Assembly (NCBI GenBank): GCA_023227645.1
Contig: JALNVJ010000091.1
Location: 1 to 6,560 of the forward strand
Direction of reading: 5' to 3'
DNA: 6,560 nt
Source: Bacteroidales bacterium
Lineage (GTDB): Bacteria; Bacteroidota; Bacteroidia; Bacteroidales; P3
A program made the position numbers and the translations under genes. The stretch's first letter is position 1. Each line of letters begins with the position of its first letter. Of the stretch, positions 6,388 through 6,560 are shown one piece after another. The notes under the pieces were generated by a model. It ran no database searches and had not been told where the DNA came from. It was given only the letters and a program-made list of their open reading frames with translations.

Positions 6388-6560
6388 AACTTTTAATTTT
6401 TAAGGTTAATAATAAATGTTATAATATATAAATCCAAACGCTATATATCTAAAAAATATTATATAGGAGGAGAAAAACTTTATAATATTTTCAAAAAAAA
6501 ACCTGTATTAAAACAAAAATCCCCTTTTCCAAAAGCCCTAAAACCAAGCCCTAAAAAAAC
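6388..6560. other. Non-coding leader region upstream of the HU-related gene
   Basis: This 173-nt end of the window holds no supported gene on either strand. It is very A/T-rich, with poly-A/T tracts at about 6491-6501 and 6554-6559 and two close copies of AAGCCCTAAAA near 6533-6543 and 6546-6556 on the plus strand. It presumably holds the promoter of the HU-related gene and part of an intergenic gap continuing past the right edge. Confidence 0.6.
6435..6443 (-). promoter_or_regulatory. Weak candidate -7 element of the HU-related gene
   Basis: The minus strand reads TAGCGTTTG, which has TA and TTTG separated by three bases instead of the consensus two. It lies 47 bases before the ATG. No TTTG -33 element is found upstream. 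It is the closest match in the region, but may be chance. Confidence 0.2.

Noticed and set aside
6465..6470. AGGAGG on the plus strand, a perfect Shine-Dalgarno-like string
   Set aside because: No start codon lies at a suitable distance and no open frame follows. Minus-strand genes here do not use such sites.
6532..6557. Telomere-like TTTTAGGG strings read on the minus strand
   Set aside because: Only two imperfect copies occur in a low-complexity A/T-rich gap of a clearly bacterial chromosome.

Overview
The window is A+T-rich and carries five protein-coding genes, all on the minus strand, so transcription runs from the right edge towards the left. It looks like chromosomal DNA of a member of the Bacteroidota, probably Bacteroidales. 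Four observations support this: a histone-like protein of the Bacteroidetes HU-related type; a DUF4301 protein, a family I know mainly from Bacteroidetes; A/T-rich translation starts with no Shine-Dalgarno sequence; and TAnnTTTG -7 promoter elements upstream of three genes. I cannot name a genus.

Layout in the direction of transcription (right to left): (1) 6388-6560, a non-coding leader region. (2) 5980-6387, an HU-related DNA-binding protein, followed by a strong 10-bp stem terminator at 5924-5958. (3) 3945-5789, glmS, complete, with its own -7 element. (4) 2379-3914, a DUF4301 protein starting 30 nt after glmS and very likely in the same transcript. (5) 1278-2267, a secreted M23 metallopeptidase with a C-terminal LysM domain, with a well-formed promoter that also settles its start codon. 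(6) 1-1093, the N-terminal 364 residues of an RsuA/RluB-family rRNA pseudouridine synthase. It is cut by the window edge just after its catalytic motif and carries a long, repetitive Arg/Asp-rich N-terminal extension.

A cell-envelope theme links the middle genes. GlmS commits fructose-6-phosphate to amino sugars, which feed UDP-GlcNAc, peptidoglycan and LPS. The M23/LysM protein is predicted to bind and cut peptidoglycan. The DUF4301 protein has motifs that resemble those of UDP-sugar pyrophosphorylases, so a nucleotide-sugar role beside glmS is a testable idea but is not shown. The HU-related protein and the pseudouridine synthase look like independent housekeeping genes.

I found no mobile element, tRNA, rRNA, CRISPR array or obvious defence system. 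The two points most worth following are the DUF4301 protein and the tandem-repeat extension of the pseudouridine synthase.
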